Source: Parasponia andersonii (taxonomy: Eukaryota > Streptophyta > Magnoliopsida > Rosales > Cannabaceae). From it: 64,000 nt of DNA. Both the position numbers and the translations under genes were made by a program. The notes beneath the pieces are model-generated. The model was not told the DNA's origin and made no database searches. It saw nothing but the letters and a program-made list of their open reading frames with translations. Positions 11,480-22,061 of the stretch are shown here, one piece after another (the stretch's first letter is position 1; the number at the start of each line of letters is the position of its first letter). The DNA lies in NCBI GenBank assembly GCA_002914805.1, contig JXTB01000116.1, positions 645,140-709,139 of the forward strand, written 5' to 3'.

Positions 11480-12269
11480 CCCCTAAAGTAAGACAATTCG
11501 TCCTTTGATTGTCTTCACGATAAATGTGGGAGGTACCACGGAACTTGGAGAGAATGTGAAGTTAGTAAACGCAAGATATAAATAGCGTCGGACTCTAACC
11601 GAAGGAAAACCCAATTTCTTTGACTAGTTATCTCAATAGCAATAATGGTAGTGACAAACTCTGCTTCAAAAGAAAATCCATTTTCTAATTTTGAGGCAAA
11701 ATAACCTAGAACAGGCTCGCTAGAATTGCGAAGAATACCTCTGGCTGCTATTAAACCAAGCTGACCTCGAGCACAACCATCAACATTAACTTTCACCCAA
11801 CCAAGCAGAGGAGGACTCCATTGACAATGAGTAATACGAGGAGGGTTCTTCAGACGACAAGGAAGAGCAACACTTCTTAAAATCAACAAGTCCCATGAAG
11901 AATTTTCCATACAACCAGTATCAAAAAACTTGATACCTTAAGATAAGTGACAACCATTTCAGTAGAAGAATAACTAGAGACTAAGACATCCTCAAAGACC
12001 AATCTATTTCGAGCATTCTAGAGTGTCCAGACTATAGTAACAAAAGCTAACTGCCAGATAGAAGAAATGTGGGAACTGAAAGTAAAGGATATTGTCTGGA
12101 CCAACAAGTAAGAAAACCCACTATCGAAAACCAGATCAACTCCTAACAAACCACAAATCATAAGAACAGCTGGAAAAAAAATATGATCAATACTCTCCAA
12201 ATCTGTGAGATAGAAAGGACAAGCTGAAACTACACAAATACTATTGGGCCAAAGATTATCGAGGGTAGG
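11480..12269 (-). pseudogene. LINE-A, 3' part: zinc-binding RT tail and RNase H
   Basis: Minus-strand remains of a plant LINE. Near 12300-12018 is the zf-RVT zinc-binding region that follows reverse transcriptase in plant LINEs (TLDNLWPNS, then DLESIDHIFF). The RNase H-like (RVT_3) domain follows at 11910-11515, beginning WVKVNVDGCARGQLG and continuing with FEAEFVTTIIAIE and LRLESDAI, the usual D, E and D positions of this domain. The reading frame is interrupted between the two. At 12269 the LINE is cut by element 2: the codons for HDRLP are at 27200-27175 and TLDNL continues here, so this is the same gene as 27175-28988. I do not see a clear poly(A) at its end near 11420. Confidence 0.85.
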
Positions 12270-12867
12270 TGTTGTGCGGTCTAAAATCCTAAGGTCGCAC
12301 AAGGGTTATATGCGACCTCCTCCGTGAAGGTTATATACGACCTCCTCCGTGATGGTTATATGCAACCTCTTCCACAGGTTTTGTGCGACCTTTTCCGTGC
12401 AGTTTGTCTTGTCAAACAGGAAATCTATAAGAAGAGGGAAACATGTAAATGCTATAGAAGAAACCTACAAGGAAAGGGAAACTGAAGTCTCCTATTTGTG
12501 ATTAATTAGTTATCCGTTTTGAATAGTTATCCAGTTATATTGTTATTTAATTTACGTTACCTAATTGTATAGTTACCCGTTTATACAATTAGGATTCTAG
12601 AGACATAAGGATCCTAGGGATATAAGGTTACCTTTATCTATATAAAGGGGGCTCTATGTTCCGAAGGAGAAAACAAGTCACAAAGAAATCAAGTCAGAGC
12701 AAATTTAAGTTTAGAGTATTCCAAGCNGTGGACGTAGGCTCATCTTTTTTGGGGCTGAACCACTATAAATCCCTCTCTCCTTATTTGCTTTGATTACTAC
12801 TTCAATTCACACAAGCCACATCTCTTGATTTTTTCTAAATTTATTGTTGATAAAACCACCATCAATA
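12270..12867 (+). repeat. 5' LTR of element 2
   Basis: Starts TGTTGTGCGGTC. The first 150 bases hold several imperfect copies of ggttatatgcgacctcctcc, each about 30 bases. An n at 12726 replaces about 150 bases that are present in the related solo LTR at 63166-63909, so the real LTR is about 745 bp. Its last bases are CATCAATA where the other two copies have CATCAACA. Confidence 0.92.
12639..12646 (+). promoter_or_regulatory. TATA box of the 5' LTR
   Basis: TATATAAA within tctatataaagggggctcta, conserved in all three LTRs of this family. The transcript of element 2 would start about 30 bases downstream. Confidence 0.75.
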
Positions 12868-12887
12868 ATTGGCGCTAGAAGGAGGGC
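12868..12887 (+). promoter_or_regulatory. Primer-binding site candidate of element 2
   Basis: attggcgctagaaggaggg directly follows the 5' LTR. It has the TTGGCGC core usual for Tat-type gypsy elements. I have not assigned the primer tRNA. Confidence 0.6.
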
Positions 12888-12928
12888 TATTCTGGCAGAA
12901 ATATTTATCAAATTCCACTTTTTCAACA

Positions 12929-14731
12929 ATGGCAAACACCAGAAACACTACCAGAGTCGCCGGGACTAGCCAAAATCAACCTCAGAGTACTGCTGCTACA
13001 CAGGCGACCCCTACTCCGGATTAGCCTACTATGACGGCAATAGAGAACCTTTCCCAGAGACAGGAGAACCTATCCCAGAGACAGGATCGCATGGAGGAAA
13101 TGCTCGTGAACCTTCAGCAAGTCACTAACCAGATCAATGACACTCTGCGACGACTTGCTGAAGGGCAGATGGTGACCCCACCACAACATGAACATCCCAA
13201 AGATCGTCCTACTCAATTGCCTGAGAAGGGAATACAGATTCTCGAGACGAGAAGACACAACCAGCCAAGAACTCAGCAGGAGCGTCATGAAGAACGCATC
13301 TCCAAAGGGACAGGCAAGGTCGCAGACTTGCCTCCAGAATCTCGTACGGAGAGTTCAAGTACGAACCGTGGTCGTACACAACCTTCTCGTAAATCCACTA
13401 ACAACCAGGATCGCTTGAACAGTGAACAAGGACGATCATCAAGAAGTGTCTTCGAAAGAATCAGCAGGGAGTCAAGACAAGATCCTACAGACCTAAGACA
13501 GTATTTGGAGCGACGACGTGGTCATGATCGATCTATATCGCATCATAGCGACCACAGCTGGTCTCGTCGCACTATGCCACTAGATTCCTCTCATAGGTCG
13601 CAGAAGACTCTACCAGACCAGCCCACTGCGAAACAGGATAACGAACAAAGATCGCTTATACCACCAGCAAGGAATGATGCTTTCTCTCTGAACGTCGACG
13701 TTCACAATTTAAGGATCGCATTAGATGCACTTACTAGATGAGACGATGAGCTCGCTGATGGGTATCGCAAGTCGCCATTCAGCGAGGAGGTTCGAGCTGC
13801 AGCCCTTCCCACCGGATTCAGACTTCCCACCATCAATACTTTTGATGGAAAGACTGATCCACAGGACCATATGGATCACTTCAGCGACTTGATGGAACTT
13901 CATCGGGTTAGTGATCAGGCACGCTGCAGATATTTCGCTGTAACACTCTCAGGAGTGGCGAAGAAGTGGTTTCGAGGACTTAAACCCGGTTCGATTTCGT
14001 CCTGGCAACAACTACAGACGGCGTTCTTGAGACAATTTCAGGCCGCGAAAAATTTCACCGTTCCGCTTGTCAGTTTGTCCGCAATCCGGCAAGGTCCAGA
14101 GGAGACTCTACGGTCTTATCTCAATCGATTCACCACAGAGCTAGCGAAGGTCAACAACCCCCCTGAAGGAGGAGTTCTTACTCTTATGATGGCTGGGGTG
14201 CGACCAGAAACAAAACTCTGGGAGGAATTGCTCGAACGAGAATGTAGGACTCTCGAAGACTTCTACCGAAGAGTCGGTCGACATCTAAGGTTAGAATCTT
14301 CACGTGAGAATCTTCAAAAGACCAAGAAAGGAGGAAAGACAGATGCAGCAAAGGTTACGGTCATCACCGACAACAGCGGCAATAAGAAAAACAAGAGGAA
14401 TAATGAACAGGCCAATAAGAATAAGCCTAGGCCTAAAAGGCAGGAGACTTCAAAAGCTCCCATGAGGTTCAACAATCACACCGAGTTAAACGCTCCCATA
14501 GATCATATCTATGCGGTCACAAACCAAAAGGAGCGATACCGTCAACCGAGACCGATGAAGCGAGACAGGGCAAAGCGCGACCCCAACAAGTTCTGCCGGT
14601 ATCACAATGATATTGGGCATGATACTAATGATTGCTTTGCCCTGAAGGATGAAATCGAAAGGCTGATTAGAGAGGGACGATTGCGGCAGTATACCAGGCA
14701 GAGCGATGAAGGGCGAGAAGAAGACCAATAG
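12929..14731 (+). pseudogene. gag: gag of element 2 with two internal stops
   Basis: Starts at the ATG at 12929 (MANTRNTTRVAG), 62 bases after the LTR. The frame runs on past TAG at 13022 and TGA at 13739 to TAG at 14729, and then continues in the same frame into protease. The N-terminal third is polar, with a duplicated NLSQRQ motif and many Arg/Ser/Gln residues. The retrotransposon gag (PF03732-like) domain begins around FDGKTDPQDH and includes FAVTLSGVAKKWFRGLKPG, WQQLQTAFLRQF and ETLRSYLNRF. Toward its end is a zinc-knuckle-like FCRYHNDIGHDTNDCFALK (about 14600), a C-X2-H-X4-H-X4-C pattern typical of Tat gag. Both inner stops fit CAG-to-TAG and CGA-to-TGA changes. The protein would form the capsid-like particle. 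Confidence 0.9.
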
Positions 14732-15991
14732 CAACCTCCAGAAATTCAACGTAAGGTGCGAACTATTTTTGGAGGGCCGCATGTTGGAGGAGATTCCAAG
14801 CGAGCACAGGATAGATACACATGAGAAGCTCGACAGCAGCCGTTGACCCACGTCATGCACCTTGATCAGCGACCATGCAAGCTTCAGCGAGTACCAGAAA
14901 TGGATATTACCTTCACAGAGAAAGATGTAAGGGAAGTCCATTATCCGCATAACGACGCGCTGGTCGTAAAAATTAACTGTGGAAGTACACAGTTGTGGTG
15001 AGTATTGGTCGACAATGGAAGTGCTGTGGATATCCTATACTTCGATGCCTTCAAGAAGATGGGATTAAATGAGTGTGACCTGAAGCCTGCCGCTGCTCCA
15101 CTTTATAGTTTTACTGGAGACAGCCTGATGCCTATGGGCATGATTGAACTGATGGTCAGCATTGGGACCTTCCCGAGGGTTTCATCAATAATGACCCAGT
15201 TTTTGGTAGTAGATTGCCCATCTGCCTTTAACGCTATCCTAGGAAGACCAACGTTAAGGGAACTTCGAGCTGTCACCTCGATCTATCATCTAACGATGAA
15301 GTTCCCAACCCAACATGGTGTAGGCGAGGTGTGAGGAAACCAGTATGATGCGAGAACTTGCTACAACAACTCGTTGAAACTCATAGCAAAAGATGCGACG
15401 TCCCGCACGATGATGGTCCACCTGCCAGTGGAAGCAATCGGAGCGTCAATCGTGGCAGCAGATGAAGCGTCAATCGTGGCAGCAGATGAAGCGTCAATCG
15501 TGGCAGCAGATGAAGCGTCAATCGTGGTAGCGGATGAAGCGTCAGTCGTGGCCGCGGATAAAACATCAGCTGAAGCAGTGAGCAAAGCGTCAGTCGAATC
15601 GTCAGCAAAAGCGTCAATCGAAACGATCAGTGAAGACTTTGATCCTCGAGAAATCGACGAAGTCAGAATGGGACCCGTAGAAGACCTGGAGGATATATCA
15701 TTCGATCTGTCTTCCAGGACTTTGAAGATTGGAAAGGAGGTTCACGGACCTGTGCGAGCTTCATTGATCGCTTTTCTGAGGACTAATCTGGATGTTTTTG
15801 CATGGCAGCATTCGGATATGGTAGGGATTGATTCAAGGATCATATCCCACCACCTCAACATAGATCCGTCAAAAAAGCCTGTGCGACAAAAGAGAAGGGC
15901 CATGAATCCGGAACGTTACGTCGCACTAAAGGAAGATGTGGAGAAATTGCTCGAGATTGGGTTCATAAGAGAGTCTTTTTACCCTGACTAG
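14732..15991 (+). pseudogene. pol: Protease and linker of element 2, five in-frame stops
   Basis: Same frame as gag, with no frameshift. Stops lie at 14822, 14999, 15332 and 15989, besides 14729 at the gag end. The aspartic protease reads VLVDNGSAVDIL from 15002. The family normally has D-T/S-G; here the second residue is N (codon 15014-15016), a single G-to-A change that should kill it. AFNAILGRPTLRELRAVTS (about 15230) is the ILGRP flap partner common to plant gypsy proteases. After 15374 comes a linker with a tandem ASIVAADE repeat, then the conserved pre-RT block (FLRTNLDVFAWQHSDM, HHLNIDPSKKPVRQKRR, VEKLLEIGFIRE). The last stop replaces W of YPDWLAN. Confidence 0.88.
15449..15565 (+). 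repeat. 24-bp minisatellite in the protease-RT linker
   Basis: gcgtcaatcgtggcagcagatgaa and variants repeat about five times, keeping the frame and encoding ASIVAADE. The following codons (TSAEAVSKASVESSAKASIE) look like further diverged copies. Confidence 0.9.
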
Positions 15992-18907
15992 CTTGCGAAT
16001 CCGGTCTTGGTGAAAAAACCTAATGGGAAGTGGAGAACCTGTATTAACTTTACCGATCTCAACAAGGCATGTCCTAAAGACAGCTTCCCTCTTCCAAGAA
16101 TTGATCAACTTGTAGATGCGACGTCGGGGCATGAACTTTTAAGCTTCATGGATACGTATTCAGGATACAATCAAATCCCCATGTACGAGCTGGATGAAGA
16201 ACACACCTCGTTCATCACTGATCGAGGGTTATACTGTTATAAAAAGATGCCCTTCGGACTTATCAATGCAGGAGCGACCTACCAACGTCTTGTCAATATA
16301 ATGTTTGCAAAACAAATTGGCAAGACAATGGAGGTATACGTCGATGATATGCTGGTTAAGTCAGAGAAGGCTGAAGATCACATCAAACACCTTGATGAGA
16401 TGTTCAAAATCCTCCGGAGATACCAGATGAAGCTGAATCCCCAGAAGTGTGCATTTAGAGTGGGATCTGGAAAATTTCTGGGTTTTATGGTCAACCAGCG
16501 AGGGATCGAAGCAAATCCTCAGAAAATACAAGCGTTGATTGATATGCAGTCTCCTCGTAAACCCAAAGATGTACAAAGCTTAGCAGGAAGGGTAGCTGCT
16601 CTCAGTCGGTTTGTATCCAGATCAACCGATAAATGTCAACCTTTCTTTGAGGCGTTAAAGGGATCAAAAAGGTTCGAGTGGACGGAAAAATGCGAGCAGG
16701 CGTTCCAAGAGTTGAAAAAACACTTGGGTTCCCCTCCACTCTTATCGAAGCCAAATCCAGGAGAAGAATTACACCTATATCTCGCTGTTTCAAAGTATGC
16801 GACGAGTGCCGCATTAATTCGCGAGGAGTCAAAAATTCAGCGACCTGTGTATTATGTGAGCAAGAGATTACTTGACGCTGAAACCAGGTATCCAGAGATG
16901 GAAAAATTGGCGCTGGCACTCGTCATTGCATCAAGAAAGCTTCGAACTTACTTCCATGCTCATTCCATTCGAGTTTTCACGAATTTCCCGTTGAGACAGG
17001 TCTTACAGAAACCTGAGACGTCAGGGCGGCTACTTAAGTGGGCTGTTGAATTGAGTCAATTTGACATCAATTTTCAACCTCGCACTGCCATAAAGGGGCA
17101 AGCCCTCGCAGATTTTATCGCAGAATTTACATACGACGTCAATCTTCCCACGAAAGCACTCGAGAAACCTGCTTCAGATATGTCAAAAGTATGGAAGCTT
17201 TATGTAGACGGGTCATCAAATGAGAATGGAGCAGGTGCGGGCATAGTTTTAATCAGTCCTGAAGGGCATAATATTCATTATGCGCTTCGCTTCAAATTCC
17301 CAGCTTCAAATAATGAAGCCGAATACGAAGCACTGATAGCTGGCCTAAAGCTCGCACGGGAAATGAAGGTCAAAGCAATCGAAGTTTATAGTGACTCCCA
17401 GCTGGTCGTCTGTCAGGTTAAGGGTGATTATCATGCAAGAGGAGAGAGAATGATGGCCTATTTGAAGAAGGTACAACAGTTGTTCTTAACGTTCAGCACG
17501 TATGACATACAGCTTCTTCCTCGTATTAAAAACACCCGGGCAGATGCACTCGCTAAGCTCGCTTCAACAAAGGATGCAGAGTTATTGAAAGTAGTTCCCG
17601 TTGAATTTCTCATCTCACCGAGCATCGAGGTCGAACTCCAAGTGATTATGCCAGTCAATGAGGAACCATCGTGGATGGACCCCATAATCCGATATATACA
17701 AAGCGGGGATCTCCCTGAAGATAAAAACGATGCAAAGCGGCTTCGCATGAAAGCGGCTCGCTATATCATCCAGGATGAGCAACTTTATCGAAGGAGTTTC
17801 AGCTCGCCGTTATTATTGTGCGTCACTGATCAAAGAGCACACTACATTATGAGGGAAATCCACGAAGGAATATGTGGGAATCATTCTGGGGGGCAGGCGC
17901 TCGCGAATAAGATTCTTCGACAGGGGTATTTTTGGCCAACAATGAAGAAGGATACGTTGGAATTTGCTAGGAAATGCGACAAATGTCAGCGATTTGCGAC
18001 CATTCCTAGAAGACCACATGTTCCTTTAACTTCGATGACCAGTCCATGGCCATTTGCTGTGTGGGGAATTGATATTATCGGGATGCTTCCTTTAGCGCGA
18101 GGTGGTTTGAAGTATGCGATGGTCGCAGTCGATTACTTTACAAAATGGATGGAAGCCGAAGCCTTGAGTACCATCTCTGCGAAGAAAATGATAGATTTCG
18201 TTTATAAATCTATAATCTGTCGTTATGGTATACCACATACTATAATTTCTGATAATAGGAAGCAGTTCGATTGCGACGAGTTCCGTGATTTCTGCAATAA
18301 CTTGGGCATCAAAAAGAGCTTCTCCGCTGTTGTTCATCCACAGGCCAATGGGCAGGTCGAAGCGATAAACAAAATACTCAAGCAAAATAGAAAGACAAAG
18401 CTGGAGGAGCATAAAGGAGCTTGGCCAGAAGTACTTCCAGAAGTATTATGGGCTTATCGCACCACACAACGAACCACTACAGGAGAGAGTCCATTCTCCT
18501 TGGCTTATGGATATGAAGCGATGATTCCTGTTGAAATTGGTGCGGGCTCCCTGCGGCGATCTGTTTATGAGCAAAAACAGAATGATGTGTTGCTGAGAGT
18601 TGAACTCGATCTTTTAGAAGAGCGACGTGAACAATCTCAGCTCCGAATTGCATCATACCAACGGCACACTGCTCGATATTATAATTCCAAAGTAAAGGGT
18701 AGACATTTTGAAGTTGGAGATCTTGTCCTTCGACATGTTCTACCTAATAATAAAGAGCATGGTGCTGGTGTATTCGGTCCTTCTTGGGAAGGACCTTATG
18801 TTATTGATAATGTCATTCGACCTGGAACATATCATTTAGCTCGCATCGGTGGACAAAAGGTCGAGCATGCCTGGAATGCTGAACAGCTTCGTCGTTATTT
18901 TCAATGA
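15992..18907 (+). CDS. pol: RT, dual RNase H and integrase of element 2 (open, 971 codons)
   Basis: The longest intact part of pol. It reads LANPVLVKKPNGKWRTCINF, then the RT with MPFGLINAGATYQRL and the catalytic YVDDM at 16337. The first RNase H follows (LHLYLAVSKYATSAALI; the usual first aspartate is absent, as in other Tat elements). Its TDxPL motif is TNFPL at 16979, an N for D. A second RNase H is at about 17200-17520 (LYVDGSSNENGAGAG, ASNNEAEYEAL, VYSDSQLVV), with D, E, D all present. Integrase has HEGICGNHSGG, KCDKCQRFA, D in VAVDYFTKW, ISDNRKQF with R (18257) for the usual G, and ANGQVEA carrying E. A tail VGDLVLRHV follows, and there is no chromodomain. The stop is TGA at 18905. Even though this part is open, the upstream stops and the N and R changes make the element non-autonomous. 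Confidence 0.93.
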   Translation, partial: LANPVLVKKPNGKWRTCINFTDLNKACPKDSFPLPRIDQLVDATSGHELLSFMDTYSGYNQIPMYELDEEHTSFITDRGLYCYKKMPFGLINAGATYQRLVNIMFAKQIGKTMEVYVDDMLVKSEKAEDHIKHLDEMFKILRRYQMKLNPQKCAFRVGSGKFLGFMVNQRGIEANPQKIQALIDMQSPRKPKDVQSLAGRVAALSRFVSRSTDKCQPFFEALKGSKRFEWTEKCEQAFQELKKHLGSPPLLSKPNPGEELHLYLAVSKYATSAALIREESKIQRPVYYVSKRLLDAETRYPEMEKLALALVIASRKLRTYFHAHSIRVFTNFPLRQVLQKPETSGRLLKWAVELSQFDINFQPRTAIKGQALADFIAEFTYDVNLPTKALEKPASDMSKVWKLYVDGSSNENGAGAGIVLISPEGHNIHYALRFKFPASNNEAEYEALIAGLKLAREMKVKAIEVYSDSQLVVCQVKGDYHARGERMMAYLKKVQQLFLTFSTYDIQLLPRIKNTRADALAKLASTKDAELLKVVPVEFLISPSIEVELQVIMPVNEEPSWMDPIIRYIQSGDLPEDKNDAKRLRMKAARYIIQDEQLYRRSFSSPLLLCVTDQRAHYIMREIHEGICGNHSGGQALANKILRQGYFWPTMKKDTLEFARKCDKCQRFATIPRRPHVPLTSMTSPWPFAVWGIDIIGMLPLARGGLKYAMVAVDYFTKWMEAEALSTISAKKMIDFVYKSIICRYGIPHTIISDNRKQFDCDEFRDFCNNLGIKKSFSAVVHPQANGQVEAINKILKQNRKTKLEEHKGAWPEVLPEVLWAYRTTQRTTTGESPFSLAYGYEAMIPVEIGAGSLRRSVYEQKQNDVLLRVELDLLEERREQSQLRIASYQRHTARYYNSKVKGRHFEVGDLVLRHVLPNNKEHGAGVFGPSWEGPYVIDNVIRPGTYHLARIGGQKVEHAWNAEQLRRYFQ

Positions 18908-19694
18908 TTTTAATGTATCTTCATGTTTTCGTCATTCGTTGATCATCATTCGTTGATCGTCATTCGTTGTTCGTCATTCGTTGATCGTCATTCGTTGATC
19001 GTCATTCGTTGTTCGCCATTCGTTGTTCGTCATTCGTCGACCATCAGTATTACTTTAGCTATTCTTCATTTATAGTTTTATGGCAGTTTTCGGACACCAT
19101 AAAACTCGAGGGGCAGTGAGATAACTCTGAGTTATCTCCTACTTGTTCCCTAAGGGACTATGCAAACATCCATTTAGAGGAGACAGGGTTTTAGATCGTC
19201 GAAGTATCTAAGTCTCAGATCACTTCATCGACGTATCTGAATCTCCTTAAAATCCTAGGATTTTATCCTCGCTTCATGCCTCAGCATGTCGTATTACGCA
19301 ATTTCCCTCCTCGAACAGAAAAGTAACTAAGCATAACGTTCGTTGTTCGAAGTGATATATTGCTATGATTTATTTTGACATGGAACTTTTGAAATACAGT
19401 TAGAGTTTGCATCACTCGTATTAACTGTTTTCTTAAGCGACCTAACCCATCCTAACGCTTAAAATTCGTTTTAAGTTAGTCGGATTTAAATCGCTAAAAG
19501 CGTACTGATCGATCACTTGTGGTCGACTACTTGATTAAAATTACTATCGTCTCTTATCGCTATTTTGCAGGATCATATGGGAAAATAAGTACAGAAGCAT
19601 ATATGGAAGGAAAAATTTTATTAAACAGAAGGTTATTTATACATAGAGGGGACGAAGCCCACATTGTCTAAAACAAAAAAAAAAACAAAAAATT
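18908..19694. other. Spacer of element 2 between pol and the antisense gene, with a short repeat
   Basis: From 18931 to about 19045 the sequence repeats cgtcattcgttgatcgtcat with small changes, about seven 14-16-base units. The rest (to 19694) has no coding signal. It is the place where two convergent transcripts, pol on + and the antisense gene on -, would end or overlap. Confidence 0.7.
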
Positions 19695-21849
19695 TCACGA
19701 GGAAGGGCCCGCACTGTCGTCACCAGCCTTGTCTGTGTCCTCCTTCCAGCTCTGCACAAGCTCGACCACATCCTCACCAAGGATGGAGAAGTCGAAGTCC
19801 GGATGCTCGTAGAATATGTTGAAGATGATGGTCGACGAGGCGATGTCACTAGCCTTATCTTCGAGTTCTTTGACCTCGGTCGTTTTGAACTCTTCGATAG
19901 CTTTGTGAACCGCCTCGCTGGTCGCTTCTCTCATACGGTCCGGATACTCAGAAACGACCTTCTCGAGCTCTTTGACTTTCTCCTCGAGATTATCCTTGGC
20001 GAGTTTCTCCTTGCTCAGGTCCTCGAGCATCTGCTGCTTTTCTAAAAGGAAGTTCGCTTTCTCCTCCTCCCAAGCCTTCTCCGAGTTCTCGAATGCTTGA
20101 GTTATTTCATCGAGCTTCTCAGCTTTCTCCAAACATTCGAGAACTGGATCGTGCATCAGGACAGCAGCAGCTGCAGTCTAAAAAAAAAATAAAAGAATTA
20201 TGAAAATCTCAAAGTCAACATCAAAAGTGAGAATTAAGAAGCTTACATTGGCCAGCATCCTCATCGCAGATCCGAAAGCGACCTTGGCGGAACGTCGCTT
20301 CATTCGCTCCCAACCTTCTTCAGACGTAAAGCGGTCGATGAAGGCTACGCTTATACCAGCCTTCTCTGGTAGTTGGTTAAGGAGCGAGAAGAGTTCGTCG
20401 CCTTTATCCGCCAGGTTCGGTTCCGAAGAGGTAGCAGCCTCAGAAGGGGGTTCTGAAGTGCTCGCTGGCTGAGATGGTTGAGGAGGAGGCGAGCTCGCTG
20501 GGACGTCCTCGAAGGCGACTTTTCTTTTCTTTGAGCAGTCGACCTTCTCCTTCCCTTTCGATGGTGGCGTACTCTCGGGTGTTTTGCTTTTTGCTACTGA
20601 CCCGAGAGTTGATGGAGGAGCTCGCAGACCGCTTCCAATGACCATCTCTGTACAACAGAATATGTTAGTGGGCGAAAAAACGAAATATAAAGGTAATTAG
20701 AATGAGCGTGCAATTACCTTCTTCTGGTGAAGCTGGTTGAGGAGCTGGTGGGGACACAGTTTCTGGAGATGAGGGCACGGAGCGAGGTGGTGTGGTCGGT
20801 GCCTTTCTTTTTCTGATCCTGGAGGACGAGGCACCCAAGTCCATCTTCTTACTGGACTTATTCTTTGAGGTCGCTGGTCTGGGTGAGGTAACCGGGGGGT
20901 CTGAGAACGCAGCACCCTTTGGAATCAGACCGCAAGCGACTAGGTTCTTCGATGTGCCTAGAACCTTCTAGTTAAATTCTTCAACTGGAAGCTCGTTGAT
21001 CGCACATACTCTTGCGAGCTGATCACTGGAGAGTCCGAGTCGATCCCTATTATCTGCGATGACGTTGGAATGCGATCAGTATAAAGAATGAGTATGCAAA
21101 CAAGACAATTAATTGGAAGACTACCTACCGGGGTTTTGGAAGAAGCTATTGGCTGCATAGTCAAAATGGAAAAATGGATTTTTCCATTTTCCCATGTTGT
21201 TGCGAACCCCGTAGATCGTTTTTATAGCTTGATTCGACCACTTACTCGCATAGAAGAAGCCGAGATTCGACGGATTTGACTTCACTTGGTAGAACCAAGT
21301 GAATTCCTCAGGGGAAGGGATTTCTAAACCTAATTTATGATACAAAATATACAAGCCTACCATATACTTATAAGTATTGGGGGTCAATTGAAAAGGGACG
21401 ACCCCATAGTAATCTATGATCGATTTTATGTATGGGTGAAGGGGGAGATACACACCGCATTTGAGGACCGCCTCAGAAAAGGAAGCAAGTCCACGAGGGG
21501 GTGTGTGTGGACGGTTGAACTCCATTGGAAGATGCAAGCGGATGGCGATCTTGTAGCTGCTCGCGATTTTGCTGAGTTTGTTCGGCGTGCAACTCATTCG
21601 AATGTTTGTGCATGACCAGTTCCCCTCTACGTATTGATAGCCGGAAGAAAATGCCGAAGCATCCCTTATATGTCTGGGCCATTGATCCTGGGGAAGATCG
21701 CCTATTCGAGGACTACTTTGTCTTGCCCCAGTTATTTCTATCTCGGGTTTAGGCTCGAGATAATCCTCAAGGTTAATAGAACTAACACTTGAGTCGGATT
21801 CCCCAGAAAAGGTATTTCATTCCCTAAATAGTTCCTCACTACTAGACAT
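19695..21849 (-). pseudogene. Antisense four-exon gene of element 2 (PF04195-like domain, coiled coil)
   Basis: Reads on the minus strand from ATG at 21849 (MSSSEELFRE) in four exons: 21849-21129, 21053-20718, 20647-20247 and 20177-19695. All introns are GT-AG (donors GGTAGGT, GGTAATT, TGTAAGC; acceptors ATCGCAG, TGTACAG, TTTTTAG) and phases match (1, 1, 0), giving 647 codons. Stops occur only at 21819-21817 (TGA, codon 11) and 20970-20968 (TAG). Exon 1 contains FSEAVLKCGVYLPLHPYIKS, VVPFQLTPNTYKYMVGLYIL and EEFTWFYQVKS, which resemble the putative gypsy-type transposon domain (PF04195). Exon 2 and early exon 3 are basic and Ser/Pro-rich (KNKSSKKMDLGASSS), likely disordered and perhaps nuclear. 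Exon 4 is a coiled coil (about residues 500-600) with an acidic end (ILGEDVVELVQSWKEDTDK). The function is unknown. I infer the exons from splice signals and phase, not from transcripts. Confidence 0.8.
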
Positions 21850-21961
21850 CTGAAAAGAAATACGCAGGGATTCAGATATTGAGGATTCTACTATGCTAAC
21901 ATTGGGTATTTTGTCCTAAAATTGTATTTAACAAACAAGTTTATTCCTAAATGGTCTACGG

Positions 21962-22061
21962 GTTCATCAGAAAGTGTTCGAGCAGTTCGTCAGAAAGTGT
22001 TCGAGCAGTTCGTCAGAAAATGTTCGAGCAGTTCGTCAGAAGGTGCTCGAGCAGTTCATCA
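21962..22061. repeat. 23-bp tandem repeat upstream of the antisense gene
   Basis: gttcgtcagaaagtgttcgagca repeats four times with 1-2 changes, with a partial fifth copy ending at 22061. It lies 113-212 bases upstream of the antisense ATG, where a promoter or 5' leader is expected on the minus strand. Confidence 0.85.
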
